NCBI GenBank assembly: GCA_965205365.1
Contig: CBDBGT010000010.1
Span: 186,001 to 250,000, forward strand
Origin: JALZUR01 sp965205365
Lineage (GTDB): Bacteria; Bdellovibrionota; Bdellovibrionia; Bdellovibrionales; UBA1609
Direction: 5' to 3'
Length of the DNA: 64,000 nt
Position 1 is the first letter of the stretch. Each line of letters begins with the position of its first letter. This document shows positions 1-9,401 of the stretch, piece after piece. The position numbers and the translations under genes are program-made. The notes beneath the pieces were generated by a model. The model saw nothing but the letters and a program-made list of their open reading frames with translations. It was not told the DNA's origin and did no database searches.

Positions 1-153
1 AACGTAAGCATTAACCTTTTTCTGAGAAGAGCGCCCTGCCTCATCACTTTGAGCTTGAACATTTACTGCTTTCTTTAAAACTTCTTTAGATTGCTGAGCC
101 TTTACTAAAAAAGCCCCTAAAGACAATGTTATTAGAATTACATATTTTTCCAT
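1..153 (-). CDS. DUF3450-like secreted protein, N-terminal part only
   Basis: The reverse strand from 153 reads MEKYVILITLSLGAFLVKAQ followed by a Gln/Lys/Ala-rich start of a coiled coil (50 codons, open at the window edge). An AGGAA ribosome-binding site lies 7 nt before the ATG. A hydrophobic signal peptide ends near residue 19. The following QQSKEVLKKA...GRSSQKKVN pattern resembles the start of DUF3450 proteins, periplasmic coiled-coil partners of alternative TonB/ExbB systems. It lies 17 nt downstream of the TonB-dependent receptor gene on the same strand, so co-transcription is likely, and ExbB/TolQ-type genes would be expected just outside the window. The family call rests on only 50 residues plus context; another periplasmic coiled-coil protein is possible. 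Confidence 0.6.
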   Translation of the reverse strand, partial: MEKYVILITLSLGAFLVKAQQSKEVLKKAVNVQAQSDEAGRSSQKKVNAYV

Positions 154-170
154 TTTATATTTCCTAATAA

Positions 171-2807
171 TTAAAACGAATGCCTATAATTTACAAAGGC
201 ATACCTTCCCCAATCACTGTAAATATTTGATGCTAGACCTGAAAATTTATCAAAGGGAGGAGTGGTTCCAAGAATATTTTTTATACCAATTTTTAATTCA
301 TCTTTTTTTGTAATCTTAGAAAGGTATGTTACATCATGCTCAACATATGTTTTAATTCTGTTATATCTATTTGCTGTTTTTTGACCTGCTATAATTTTAT
401 GATCAAGTTTTATTATATGACCTCTAACTGGGGAATAAGACAAACTAATATTGTTTTTCCATTTAGGAAGTCCATGATCGTCTAAATAGTCTACTGTTGG
501 CAAGCCTTCAAATAAACCTTGTGTATATTTAAATGAATGGGAGTGCTCATCAGAAATTCTAAAATTACCAATTTTAGTTGAAAAAGTGTAGGACACTTCT
601 AGATCAACACCAGCTTGCTTTCTTGTGGATAGGTTCTGAGTTGGAACTGTTATACCATTATTCCCTGCCGTACTACTAATAAACCCAGTGGGTCCTCTGT
701 CAATTGTAATACCACGAGCATTTAACAGCGCTATCTTTCCAGCAAGCTCTGCTCTAGTAATCAATTCCAAATCAGCACCAATTACATTAGAAATATCAGC
801 AAACCAACCATCTACCACAAAAGATAATCCTCGAATAGGTTCATAGACCGCGCCTAAATTATATGTAAGCGCTTCCTCAGCTTTAAGACTTTCAGGAGCT
901 TTACTAGTAGCAAGCCATTGTTGAGGAGAGCAGTTTCTATTTTCTTCACTACGCCCAGTGTCCTCACACGCTTTTTGATCAATAAAAAAAGGAAAACCTC
1001 TACTTCCTGCAGAATAAAGCTCCTGCATTAACGGAGCTTTATAACCTTTTGCAACAGAACCCCTTATCATTAAATTCTTCATAATTGAATACTTAATAGC
1101 TGCTTGTGGACTAAATGCAGTTCCATAGTCACTAAACAAGTCAAACCTTGCTGCAGCCTGAAGCTCTAGTTGTTTTAGAAGTGGAGTAACTACCTCTACG
1201 TAGGCAGAACCAATATCTCTATTGCCTCCACCGTTTATTCCAGCTCCACCAGTAGAGTTTCCCCTAGACGTTTCAGGATCAGCCTCTGTTGCGTAGTAAA
1301 AGTGGTTATATTGAACTCCCAAGGCCATACTCACAGGAAGTCTGTTCCAAGGAAGCTCCACTAACTCACCAGATATATTTAAATCAGTTGAATATGTAAT
1401 TGATTTTGTTTTTTGATAAGGGGCAAATGGCGAGTCTCCTAAATCGGCAGCTGAGCGATTTGGGTCATAAGGATTAAATGCACCTGATGATAAAATAGCA
1501 TTAAAAGCATCTTTTTTAAAATACCCATTAGGTGATACATCGTTGGTATCAGTAAAACCATAACCCACTCTTGCATTAAAAACCCAAGTTTCTTTAAACT
1601 CTCTTTCTAATTGAGCCATGGCATTGTATGCATTACTTGTTAAATTTGACACCCTATTCCCGCCCTCAGCCACTCTATAGCTTAACGATACAATGTTTCC
1701 CATTGTTGCTAATTCTTCAGGAGTAAAAGCGTTCCACCCTATAATAGCCGATTTAGCCACAGAAAAACTGCCTGGACTTGGCGCATATATCCAATTAGTA
1801 TTTTGCTGAGACAACATGGTTACAATATCTAAATTTGTTCTAGAGTTAAACCTTTTATTATAATTAAGATAGGTAGAATATTGCTTAATTTCAGGTATAT
1901 TTGATGCCTCATTTGCAAAAGCATAACGACAAAACTCATTCCCACTCCCGTCATCTTCTACATAAGAATACTGTGAAGAGTCAGCCTTACATGTAGCCAC
2001 ATCTGCTATTCTAAGTCTAGAGTTTCCACTAATATTTTCATAGCTTGCTATGGGACCCGTTGGGCTAAACCCGATTTCCCCATCGGCCGCAGCTTTAGAC
2101 CACTCCCTATCTCTAGCCATAATAAATTTATTATTTCTATATTGAAAAGCCGCTGTTAAAGAGCCGTCTTTAAATTGCTTTCCACCTATAAGAGAAAAAT
2201 CTATTTTTTCTCCACCTTCCTCTTCAGGAACAATCAATTGTACAGAAGCCTCTACTCCTGTAAAATCTTTGCGCGTGTGAAGATTCACAACTCCACCTAA
2301 TGCATCTGATCCATAAATAGCAGAGGCTCCACTTTTTAAAATATCAGAAGACTCAATGGCAATTTGTGGTATTAAGTTTAAATCTACTGCTCCATTTATA
2401 CCATTTGGTTGAACCCTCACATTGTTTAACAAAACAAGAGTGTTAGTAGACCCAATGCCTCTTATATTAACATTAGATGACCCTGCATTAGCGTTTCCTG
2501 AGGACTCTCGAGCTGCTCCAAAAGCACTTACTGTTAAATCTCTCAAATAATCACCAATGGAATTATATGGAGAACTTTCAATATCTTGCCTATTTATGAT
2601 TTTAACAGGTGTTGACCCTTCAAAGTCTGTTCGCCTAATTCTTGATCCAGTAACCTGAACTTTTTCAAATTTTTTTTTTACAAAAGCCCCTTCTTCAGAT
2701 ACCTTTACAGAATCTACAACCTCCTCTTGAGCATGAGCACTTAAAGCTATAGTAGATATTAAGAACAAAAAATTAAACCCCATAAAGCCTTTTATTAGTC
2801 TCGTCAT
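171..2807 (-). CDS. TonB-dependent outer-membrane receptor
   Basis: This 878-residue protein is a TonB-dependent receptor for energised uptake of an unidentified ligand (siderophore, peptide or carbohydrate). A signal peptide ends at ...ALSAHAQ (about residue 27). A TonB-box-like stretch and VTGSRIRR start the plug domain near residue 50, with plug motifs NVNIRGIGSTNTLVLLNNVRV and SGASAIYGSDALGGVVN before residue 200. The remainder is a beta-barrel ending in the terminal Phe of ...VNYRHSF. The plug resembles the large Caulobacter/oar-like 'TonB-dependent receptor plug' type rather than a classical siderophore receptor (inference). The ATG at 2807 is preferred over the longer reading frame from 2837 because GGGAGAAAG precedes it and the signal peptide then starts normally. 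Next gene: DUF3450-like, 17 nt downstream. Confidence 0.92.
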   Translation of the reverse strand: MTRLIKGFMGFNFLFLISTIALSAHAQEEVVDSVKVSEEGAFVKKKFEKVQVTGSRIRRTDFEGSTPVKIINRQDIESSPYNSIGDYLRDLTVSAFGAARESSGNANAGSSNVNIRGIGSTNTLVLLNNVRVQPNGINGAVDLNLIPQIAIESSDILKSGASAIYGSDALGGVVNLHTRKDFTGVEASVQLIVPEEEGGEKIDFSLIGGKQFKDGSLTAAFQYRNNKFIMARDREWSKAAADGEIGFSPTGPIASYENISGNSRLRIADVATCKADSSQYSYVEDDGSGNEFCRYAFANEASNIPEIKQYSTYLNYNKRFNSRTNLDIVTMLSQQNTNWIYAPSPGSFSVAKSAIIGWNAFTPEELATMGNIVSLSYRVAEGGNRVSNLTSNAYNAMAQLEREFKETWVFNARVGYGFTDTNDVSPNGYFKKDAFNAILSSGAFNPYDPNRSAADLGDSPFAPYQKTKSITYSTDLNISGELVELPWNRLPVSMALGVQYNHFYYATEADPETSRGNSTGGAGINGGGNRDIGSAYVEVVTPLLKQLELQAAARFDLFSDYGTAFSPQAAIKYSIMKNLMIRGSVAKGYKAPLMQELYSAGSRGFPFFIDQKACEDTGRSEENRNCSPQQWLATSKAPESLKAEEALTYNLGAVYEPIRGLSFVVDGWFADISNVIGADLELITRAELAGKIALLNARGITIDRGPTGFISSTAGNNGITVPTQNLSTRKQAGVDLEVSYTFSTKIGNFRISDEHSHSFKYTQGLFEGLPTVDYLDDHGLPKWKNNISLSYSPVRGHIIKLDHKIIAGQKTANRYNRIKTYVEHDVTYLSKITKKDELKIGIKNILGTTPPFDKFSGLASNIYSDWGRYAFVNYRHSF

Positions 2808-2837
2808 ACACTTTCTCCCACTTCCTTTATAAAACAA

Positions 2838-3224
2838 GGCATTAGTATGTTAGGAAATGATTAAAAATTAAATGAAAAAATAAGTTTGTTACGCAGCTCG
2901 GCTTTAATACATACTCATAAGTCTTAAATATTTTTATTTTTTACAGTGTTTTAATTTTTCATCTTATTGTTATATAGGCATTAATCTAGAATATTTAAAA
3001 TAATTCACAAAATATTTTAAAAGGTAACCCCTCACTGCCCTTTATTTGTACCGAAATAAGCTCAGCAAAAGTTAAGCTACTCAATTTTAAATAAAGTGGT
3101 TTTTCTAGTCTCTTGCTTATTATAAGCATTTTTTCTTTAGGACTATTTTTTTTAATAAGTTTTTTTAGTGTATTTAACAATATTCATAGAGGGCTTAATA
3201 TTACTCATATACAATTTAAAACAA
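2838..3224. other. Intergenic region without a convincing gene
   Basis: AT-rich DNA between the TonB receptor promoter side and the terminator of the subtilase gene. A 61-codon reading frame (2995-3180, minus) starts with TTG, has no ribosome-binding site and resembles nothing I know, so it is not annotated. The stretch just above 2838 should hold the receptor promoter, but I see no clear consensus boxes. Confidence 0.4.
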
Positions 3225-3257
3225 AAAAAGCTCTTACTAAAAAAGTAAGAGCTTTTT
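3225..3257 (-). terminator. Rho-independent terminator of the subtilase gene
   Basis: On the minus strand, AAGCTCTTACT and AGTAAGAGCTT form a long stem around a 6-nt T-rich loop, followed by a run of T. It begins 24 nt after the subtilase stop codon at 3281. The A run on the 5' side means it could also work in the other direction. Confidence 0.85.
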
Positions 3258-3280
3258 AGGACTCTAATAAGGTTTAAATC

Positions 3281-4888
3281 TTAGTTTTGAAGAGCCTCTT
3301 TAACAGCTTTAAAAGCATTCACAATACCTTTACCATACTTATTCTCTAAACCCTCCTCTAATGAAGGACTAATAGCTGAAGACTTAATAATCTCCTTTAC
3401 TTGTACAGCTGTAAGCTCTGGATTTGCAGATCTTACTAAAGCAGCAACACCTGTAACATGAGGTGTTGCCATAGATGTTCCATCAAAATAACTATAATCT
3501 ATAGCATTAACTTCAACACTCAGGGTCACAAGATTTTGTTCAAGACCATCCTCACTGCCTTCTAAAGATTCAACAATTGTTTCGCCTATGGACTTTTCAA
3601 TTCCAACAACAACTATATCCAAAGGTCCCCCTAAGGTTCCTCTTAACTCACCATCAGTGTTATTGAATATAACCACAACTGATGCATTGGCCTCCAAAGC
3701 TCTTTTTGCTTTATCTGCAAAGGGAGTTTCGTCTCCTCTAGAAATCAGAGCAATTTTTCCAGTTAAATCAACACCCTCAAAATCCTCAGGCTTTCCAAAT
3801 CCAACATACTCAATGGACAGCCCTTCCACAACACCAACAGTAGACCCGTCCATTGGGAGTGAATCTATGGCTAGAGAAGCTCCATCAACACTAAAACTCA
3901 TGGTAGACTCTCTGCCCACCCCTTGTGGAACTGAGGATAAAATACTTACCCCTGGAGCAACTACGTCTAAATTAGTACCCCAGTTAGAAAACTCAGCAAT
4001 GTTTTTTGCTTCATCAATGGCTCCTACTGACAACACATGTGGGTATCCTGCTGGATAAGAAATAAAACCCCTTCCATTATTTCCAGATGCTGCAACAACA
4101 ACAACATTTGCTTCTTCAGCTTTTTTGTATATTGCTGCCCCTGTTGCGCTACTAAACGGACTGCCTAAAGACATATTCACCACATCTATGCCTTCACCAA
4201 TGGCCCAATCAATTCCTGCCATTATAGCTGCTCCACCACAAGACTGAGCACAAACTTTTCCCACATAGAGTAAGGCTTGAGGCGCAACACCTACAACGCC
4301 TACTCCAAAACCGTCAGCTAAAACTGTTCCAGCAACATGAGTCCCATGGCCAATATCATCAAAGTATGGATATGGAGAATTAGGGTCTACAGTCCCTGAC
4401 ATAAGATTTCTACCCTCAACAAACCTTGAAGCTAAATTAGGGTGGTCTTTATCAACACCCGTATCTAGAATAAGAACTTTCACACCTTCACCACTTCTAG
4501 AGCGAAGCCAGGCAGCAGGAGCATCTAATGCTAAAACTCCCCAAGGATAATCCACCAAGCCCTTAACATAGGAGCGCTTTACAGCCTCAGGTAAAGAATG
4601 GATTTTTTTCGGAGCTTTAAACCTATTAACACTTTCAACAAATTCAATATTTGAATCCGCTTTAAGTTTAAACAAATCACCTTTTGAATTTACGTCAACA
4701 ACAATAAGCTCTAAATTTTTAAAAACTCTCATGGGCACAGTATTTGCTCCCATAAAGCTTTTTGTTGTTGCTGCTTTTTTAAACTCACCTGATTTAAAAC
4801 CTATAACATACTCTTTAGCTAAAGCTAAAGAACTTGCCATGGTTAAAACTAACGAAACTTCTATGACTCTCTTAGTCAAACTCATCAT
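3281..4888 (-). CDS. Secreted subtilisin-like serine protease with PA-domain insert
   Basis: A 535-residue S8 peptidase. Signal peptide (about 1-24, cleavage after ALA), inhibitor-I9-like propeptide (about 25-95), then the catalytic domain with Asp142 (LILDTGVDKDHP), His181 (GHGTHVAGT), oxyanion Asn270 (AASGNNG) and Ser472 (DGTSMATPH). Between Asn and Ser, residues about 330-455 form a protease-associated (PA) domain (VDLTGKIALISRG ... VVVIFNN), typical of larger extracellular subtilases, where it shapes substrate access. All catalytic residues are present, so it should be an active secreted endopeptidase. GGGAGGGG precedes two adjacent ATGs (MMSL); the second, at 4885, may be the one used. 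It stands alone with its own terminator. Confidence 0.95.
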   Translation of the reverse strand: MMSLTKRVIEVSLVLTMASSLALAKEYVIGFKSGEFKKAATTKSFMGANTVPMRVFKNLELIVVDVNSKGDLFKLKADSNIEFVESVNRFKAPKKIHSLPEAVKRSYVKGLVDYPWGVLALDAPAAWLRSRSGEGVKVLILDTGVDKDHPNLASRFVEGRNLMSGTVDPNSPYPYFDDIGHGTHVAGTVLADGFGVGVVGVAPQALLYVGKVCAQSCGGAAIMAGIDWAIGEGIDVVNMSLGSPFSSATGAAIYKKAEEANVVVVAASGNNGRGFISYPAGYPHVLSVGAIDEAKNIAEFSNWGTNLDVVAPGVSILSSVPQGVGRESTMSFSVDGASLAIDSLPMDGSTVGVVEGLSIEYVGFGKPEDFEGVDLTGKIALISRGDETPFADKAKRALEANASVVVIFNNTDGELRGTLGGPLDIVVVGIEKSIGETIVESLEGSEDGLEQNLVTLSVEVNAIDYSYFDGTSMATPHVTGVAALVRSANPELTAVQVKEIIKSSAISPSLEEGLENKYGKGIVNAFKAVKEALQN

Positions 4889-5225
4889 ATCCCCTCCCTT
4901 GGAATTACAAAATAATTCTATGTAAAAATTGATTCTTCTCTCAAGAAGGCTTTATTAATAAGCGTCATTAGCATCTCTTATACTTAAGACAAGGGCCTAC
5001 AGCCCTTACTCCTATTAATTTCTGTCTTGTAAGTGCTTAATTAAGTGCAGTTATGCAGAGCGTCTAAACCCTTGCCTTTAAGTCCTTTAATAAGAGCTCT
5101 TGCTTAAAATCAATGTAAAAAAATATTTACTCACTGTGATGACAAAAAAAATTAAACATAAACAAGCTAACATTTGCAATAAGAGTATTTTAATCTACCC
5201 TGTGAAAAACTATGTGAAAGTATTT
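4889..5225. other. Divergent intergenic region with small hairpin
   Basis: This stretch separates the divergent subtilase and SUI1-like genes and should carry both promoters. The only structure I see is a short hairpin, AAGGGC (4991-4996) with GCCCTT (5002-5007), loop 5 nt, no T run. The reading frame of the SUI1 gene stays open upstream to 5100, but that part is not conserved-looking. Confidence 0.4.
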
Positions 5226-5552
5226 ATGTCAAATAATAAAATAGTATGGAGTGATGAAAAGGGTGACCTTAGAAAAAAGAAAAACACTGAATCACCAGAT
5301 TCAGTAGATCAAAAAAACATAAATTTAACTTTAAGAAGATTAACTCGAGGAAAAGGAAGAACTGTTATTGAGGTTTCAAATTTGCCTAAAAATAAAGACT
5401 GGTGCCTAGAACTAGCCAAAACACTTAAGAAATCTTTAGGAGTAGGTGGAACATACAAAAACAGCTGTATTCAAATTCATGGCGAAAAAATAGAATTGGT
5501 GACAAATTTCTTAAATAAGAAAAATATTAAATGGAAAAAAACCGGTGGTTAA
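5226..5552 (+). CDS. SUI1/eIF1-like translation factor (YciH family)
   Basis: This 108-residue protein has a short charged N-terminus (MSNNKIVWSDEKGDLRKKK) like bacterial YciH proteins, then a SUI1 domain from about residue 35 to the end: LTLRRLTRGKGRTVIEVSNL, LAKTLKKSLGVGGTYKNS, IQIHGEK and a C-terminal helix with FLNKKNIKWKKTGG. The family is homologous to eukaryotic/archaeal initiation factor 1; bacterial members are thought to influence start-site fidelity, but the role is not firmly established. The start at 5226 is chosen over the open frame from 5100 because YciH proteins begin at this point relative to the domain; the ribosome-binding site (GTGAAAG) is weak. Single gene, convergent with rpoN. 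Confidence 0.85.
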   Translation: MSNNKIVWSDEKGDLRKKKNTESPDSVDQKNINLTLRRLTRGKGRTVIEVSNLPKNKDWCLELAKTLKKSLGVGGTYKNSCIQIHGEKIELVTNFLNKKNIKWKKTGG

Positions 5553-5639
5553 ACTATAAAAGTTTAGACTAGATGTAACATTTTTATAAGCAACTGCCAA
5601 CTTTTTAAGAAATTTTACTGAAATCTAAGCCACTACAAT

Positions 5640-7115
5640 TTAATAAAACTTCTTTCGTTTATTAGAGGGAAGAATCCCCAAAACATCCCTGTATTTTGCA
5701 ACAGTTCTTCTTGCAATATTAATTCCACTAGCACTTAAAAGATCCACAAGTTTTTGATCCGACAAAGGCTTTTTAACATCTTCTCCTGCCACAAGCTTCT
5801 TAATTTTCATTTTAACAGATTCACTTGCTAAAGAATCTCCACCTGTGGTTGCAATACCTGAATTAAAAAAATACTTAAGCTCAAAAACACCCCTTGGGGT
5901 GTATACAAACTTATTTGTTGTCACTCTACTCACTGTTGATTCATGCATTTCAATATCCTGTGCTACATCTTTTAGAATCATAGGTTTAATATACTCCGGG
6001 CCTTTTTCAAAAAACTCCGCCTGAAACTTCACAATACTTTCAGTCACTTTAAAGATTGTTTTTTGTCTTTGATGAATAGACTTAATCAACCACATAGCAG
6101 TTTTTAGCTTTTCATCTAGATATTCTGCAACCTCTTTATCTTTAGGTGTTTTAGATTTTTTTAAAGCACTTTCAGCTGCAGATTTTTTATATGCAAGTTC
6201 TCTATAAAATTGTGAAATCTGTAACTTTGGAAGACCCTCTTCATTTAAACTCACTACATACTCATCACCCATTTTTTTAACATAAACATCTGGTGTCACA
6301 TATTGTGTATCGGCACTGGTTATAAAAGCCCTTCCTGGCTTTGGATCAAGGGTTAAAATAATATTTGCAAGCTCTTCTACCTCTTCTATTCCAATATCAT
6401 TTTTTAAAGCTATATTGGCCTTTTCAACAATAAACTTATAGTTTTTATTCTGAAGCTCATCTAAATGATGCTCAATCATGTATACTAAATCATGGGTGTC
6501 TTCACCTATATTTTTTGCTTGAATTAAAAGACACTCTTTTAAGTTTCTTGATCCAACACCGACAGGATCAAACTCATGTATAAACTTTAAGGACTCTTCT
6601 AACTCCTCTTTATCCATTTCTAAGTCTTTAGCAATATCTTCTAAAGAGGACTCTAAGTAGCCATTGTCGTTAATATATGAAATTAAAACTAAAACCTGCT
6701 CCAATTCATCATCATTAAAGCCTGACATATTCGCCTGCCAAACCAAATGATCTCTAATATCTTTTTCTCTTGAAATAAAATTCTCGTAGTTAATTGCTTC
6801 TAGCTGACTACTTTGTGATTTAGGAGCTGAGTGATCTGCATAATTATCCCACTCAAACTCATCTTGCTTAGTGGGGTCCTGATCTTTTGCATTGTCAGAG
6901 TCCTTGTTTCCAGTATTGATCTTAAGCTCTTCGCCTGGATCACCTTCTGCTACATCAACCATCTCTTCTAACAAAGGGTTTTCATTAAGCTCTTTTCTTA
7001 TTTCTGTTTCTAATTCAAGCTTTGAAAGTTGAAGCATTTTAATTGCTTGCTGCAACTGGGGAGTCATTCGAAGCTGTTGTGATAACTTCATACTTTGCTT
7101 TAGACTAAATCCCAC
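5640..7115 (-). CDS. rpoN: RNA polymerase sigma-54 factor RpoN
   Basis: This 491-residue sigma-54 directs RNA polymerase to -24/-12 promoters that need AAA+ activators. The N-terminal activator-interacting region is typical (KLSQQLRMTPQLQQAIKMLQ, residues about 9-30, then ELNENPLLEE). An acidic spacer follows, then the core-binding domain (about 110-300), the helix-turn-helix region (MHESTVSRVTTNKFV) and the diagnostic RpoN box ARRTVAKYRD at about 468-477. The start is GTG at 7115 with AAGGAG 8 nt upstream; an overlapping ATG is in another frame. It lies 20 nt behind lptB, the conserved lptC-lptB-rpoN arrangement of many Proteobacteria. Its presence implies sigma-54 regulons elsewhere in the genome. 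Confidence 0.98.
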   Translation of the reverse strand: MGFSLKQSMKLSQQLRMTPQLQQAIKMLQLSKLELETEIRKELNENPLLEEMVDVAEGDPGEELKINTGNKDSDNAKDQDPTKQDEFEWDNYADHSAPKSQSSQLEAINYENFISREKDIRDHLVWQANMSGFNDDELEQVLVLISYINDNGYLESSLEDIAKDLEMDKEELEESLKFIHEFDPVGVGSRNLKECLLIQAKNIGEDTHDLVYMIEHHLDELQNKNYKFIVEKANIALKNDIGIEEVEELANIILTLDPKPGRAFITSADTQYVTPDVYVKKMGDEYVVSLNEEGLPKLQISQFYRELAYKKSAAESALKKSKTPKDKEVAEYLDEKLKTAMWLIKSIHQRQKTIFKVTESIVKFQAEFFEKGPEYIKPMILKDVAQDIEMHESTVSRVTTNKFVYTPRGVFELKYFFNSGIATTGGDSLASESVKMKIKKLVAGEDVKKPLSDQKLVDLLSASGINIARRTVAKYRDVLGILPSNKRKKFY

Positions 7116-7135
7116 GCATCTTTCTCCTTCTCTTA

Positions 7136-7879
7136 TTACATTCTAAAATCCTCACCAAGGTAGTTTTCTTTTGCTACCTGAGAGCTTAAAATATCTTCTG
7201 GGGTTCCACCTAAAATCACCCCTCCAGAATCTAATAAATATGCTCTATCACATATCTTTAATGTTTCTCGGACATTATGATCAGTTATTAAAATACCCAG
7301 GCCACTATTTTTTAAAAATAAAAGAATTTTCTGTATATCTTTTACTGCAATGGGGTCAATCCCTGCAAAAGGCTCGTCTAGAAGTAAGAAATCTGGCCCT
7401 GTGGCTAGTGCTCGAGCAATCTCCACACGGCGCTTTTCACCACCAGATAAGGATTTTCCTAGACTATGGGCAATCTTTTCAATTCCAAACTCTTCATAAA
7501 GCTTATTCACTCTAAGCTTCATTTCAGCTTTATCAACGCCTGAAGCTTCTAAAGCAACAAGTATATTCTCCTCAACTGTCATTGTCTTAAAAATACTCAC
7601 TTCCTGGGGAAGATAACTAATTCCAAGCCTTGCACGCTTAGACATACTTAAACCAGTGATGTCTTTATTCTTATAAAAAACTCCACCACTATCGGCAGCA
7701 ACCAACCCTAACACCATATAAAAACTGGTCGTCTTTCCTGCACCATTGGGCCCTAAAAGCCCAACAATTTCCCCCATTTTAATGTTCATTGAAACAGACC
7801 TAACTACAGCTCTTCCTTTATAAGATTTTGATAGGTTCTTAACCTTAAGCTCTAAAGCCTCCATATTGTCATTGCTCAT
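7136..7879 (-). CDS. lptB: LPS export ABC transporter ATPase LptB
   Basis: This 247-residue cytoplasmic ATPase powers LptFG to extract lipopolysaccharide from the inner membrane towards LptC. Walker A GPNGAGKTT (43-51), Q-loop LPQE, signature LSGGEKRRVEIARAL, Walker B LLLDEPFAGIDP and the switch His in ITDHNVRE are all intact. The FAGIDP and ITDHNVRETL wording is specific to LptB among ABC ATPases. An 11-nt overlap with the upstream lptC-like gene indicates translational coupling; rpoN follows. LptF/LptG are not in this window. Confidence 0.97.
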   Translation of the reverse strand: MSNDNMEALELKVKNLSKSYKGRAVVRSVSMNIKMGEIVGLLGPNGAGKTTSFYMVLGLVAADSGGVFYKNKDITGLSMSKRARLGISYLPQEVSIFKTMTVEENILVALEASGVDKAEMKLRVNKLYEEFGIEKIAHSLGKSLSGGEKRRVEIARALATGPDFLLLDEPFAGIDPIAVKDIQKILLFLKNSGLGILITDHNVRETLKICDRAYLLDSGGVILGGTPEDILSSQVAKENYLGEDFRM

Positions 7880-8834
7880 TAAATTTCATTCCTTTTTTTG
7901 TAGCTTTAATATTACCTCTAATGACTTGAATACTTTTTTGTTTATTAGTAATTAATATTTCCTCACCTATCATTTCATTTTTCCCAGTTCTAATACGAGG
8001 ACTACCTTGAAAAATAATAATATCCTCATTGACTCTTATTTCAACCTTTTTAGAAAAAGCAGTTCTAATTCCATCTGATGCAAGAATATTCCCATTAATT
8101 TGTATTGATTTTAAATTTTTAGTTTTTTCATCGTATAAAAAATAAGCCTCATTACCTTTAATACTAAAGTTTTCATGAGAAATTCTTAAATTTCCACTAA
8201 ATCGAATACTCTTTAAAAAAGACTTAAACTGAGCCCTATCACTTTTAATGACTATATCTTTATATTGTTTAACTGATTTTTGACAACTCACTTCTGAAAG
8301 AAGCTCTACCTCTCCTGTTTGAACATCACCTTTAATGCCCTTTGAAAATACTTTAAACTCTTCATCTTCATTATACACCTTTACCATGTTGTTAGAATAA
8401 AAAATTTGCTTTTCATCTTTCACATTTCTAATGTTTAAGCTATCTGTTTCAAAAACATATCCATTTAAAAAATAAGCTTTAACACCACCTAAGACACTTA
8501 TAAACTTATTATTTAAATCCAAATCTCCATGCTCTCCAACCAACCTCACTGCAGAGCTTTCACCTTCTCTAAAACTCCCCTTTATTCCAAATAATTCCCA
8601 TAAGCCGTTTTCAAAACTTTTAGCCTGGTTTGAAAAAATTTTCCACTCCAAAGCTCCATTTTTATAAACACTTAAATCCATTCCCTCAGCCAAATGTGCT
8701 GGAGTTGAGAATTTAGTGTTTTTAATAGCTTTTTGAATATCTATAACTCCTCGTAAAAAATACTGAGGTATTAGAGCAAAAGTAATAAATGTCACAAGCG
8801 AGGTAAAATTCAATTTAAATACACCCTTTAACAA
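7869..8834 (-). CDS. LptC/LptA-like LPS transport protein, probable fused form
   Basis: This 321-residue protein has one N-terminal membrane anchor (VTFITFALIPQYFLRGV), then repeated short beta-strand blocks typical of the LptC/OstA jellyroll: LSVYKNGALEWKIFSNQAKSF, LNNKFISVLGGVKAYFLNGYVFETD, then a second unit around FSIKGNEAYFLYDEKT ... IIFQGSPRIRTGKNEMIGEEI. LptC is about 190 residues, so the length suggests LptC followed by an LptA/OstA-like domain in one chain, the periplasmic bridge for LPS (inference). The position directly before lptB supports this. No ATG start exists: the open frame begins at a TTG at 8834; another TTG seven codons in (8813) has AAAGGG upstream and may be the true start. 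Confidence 0.82.
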   Translation of the reverse strand: MLKGVFKLNFTSLVTFITFALIPQYFLRGVIDIQKAIKNTKFSTPAHLAEGMDLSVYKNGALEWKIFSNQAKSFENGLWELFGIKGSFREGESSAVRLVGEHGDLDLNNKFISVLGGVKAYFLNGYVFETDSLNIRNVKDEKQIFYSNNMVKVYNEDEEFKVFSKGIKGDVQTGEVELLSEVSCQKSVKQYKDIVIKSDRAQFKSFLKSIRFSGNLRISHENFSIKGNEAYFLYDEKTKNLKSIQINGNILASDGIRTAFSKKVEIRVNEDIIIFQGSPRIRTGKNEMIGEEILITNKQKSIQVIRGNIKATKKGMKFNEQ

Positions 8835-8924
8835 AAAAATACTCTTACCGTTGTTTCATAGTGAGATTGTGGCTGCAATTAATTTTTTATTTATCTTCAA
8901 CAATAAATTTACCGAAGGCTAAGT

Positions 8925-9401
8925 ATGACGTGGTTTGTACTATATGAAAAAGAGGTTTTAGGCCCTTTTAAGAAAGAGTATATATTAAATTCATTTAATG
9001 ACGAGGCTTTAATCTGGGGACCTGGTTTAGATGAGTGGAGCAATAAAAACAGCTGGAAAGCACTTTTAAACAAACCTAAAAAGGTTAAAACCCAAAATCT
9101 TTTTATACTACCTAAGTCAGTAAAAACCCCCACTAAAGAAAAAATAGCTGATAAAACACAACCCAAAGCTAAAAAACCTCATCAGCTTTCTGTAACAAAA
9201 ATTCAAGAAGACCAAGTAAAATGGTACTATGCATGTAATAAAGAGAAATTCGGTCCTTTTACAGAACCTGAACTCATTCAAGTACTTCAAATACTTAACT
9301 TTTCATCTCAAATCTATATTTGGAAGAAGTCTCTAGACAACTGGAAAAAACTTGAAGACGTTCCCCAGATTATTTCACAAATTACTAAAGCTGTAGCTTA
9401 A
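8925..9401 (+). CDS. Protein with two GYF_2 (DUF4339) domains
   Basis: A 158-residue soluble protein without signal peptide. Two GYF_2-like units, residues about 1-50 (MTWFVLYEKEVLGPF ... LIWGPGLDEWS) and about 98-150 (VKWYYACNKEKFGPFTEPEL ... IYIWKKSLDNW), share the pattern WY/F...GPF...I-W-L..W. They are joined by a Lys/Pro-rich linker (KTPTKEKIADKTQPKAKKP). GYF_2 is thought to be a protein-protein interaction module; no enzyme function is implied. It is divergent from the lpt-rpoN cluster. The ATG at 8925 opens exactly at the first domain. Confidence 0.75.
   Translation: MTWFVLYEKEVLGPFKKEYILNSFNDEALIWGPGLDEWSNKNSWKALLNKPKKVKTQNLFILPKSVKTPTKEKIADKTQPKAKKPHQLSVTKIQEDQVKWYYACNKEKFGPFTEPELIQVLQILNFSSQIYIWKKSLDNWKKLEDVPQIISQITKAVA

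Noticed and set aside
2995..3180. 61-codon reading frame (minus)
   Set aside because: TTG start, no ribosome-binding site, no recognisable family, and rich in Lys/Leu like random AT-rich DNA.
3588..4058. 156-codon frame on the plus strand
   Set aside because: It is antisense to the subtilase, whose catalytic motifs are intact. Low-complexity Pro/Thr/Ser product.
4991..5007. Small hairpin as terminator
   Set aside because: Only a 6-bp stem with no T run and no gene ending nearby.
7171..7515. 114-codon frame antisense to lptB
   Set aside because: lptB is fully supported by its motifs on the other strand.
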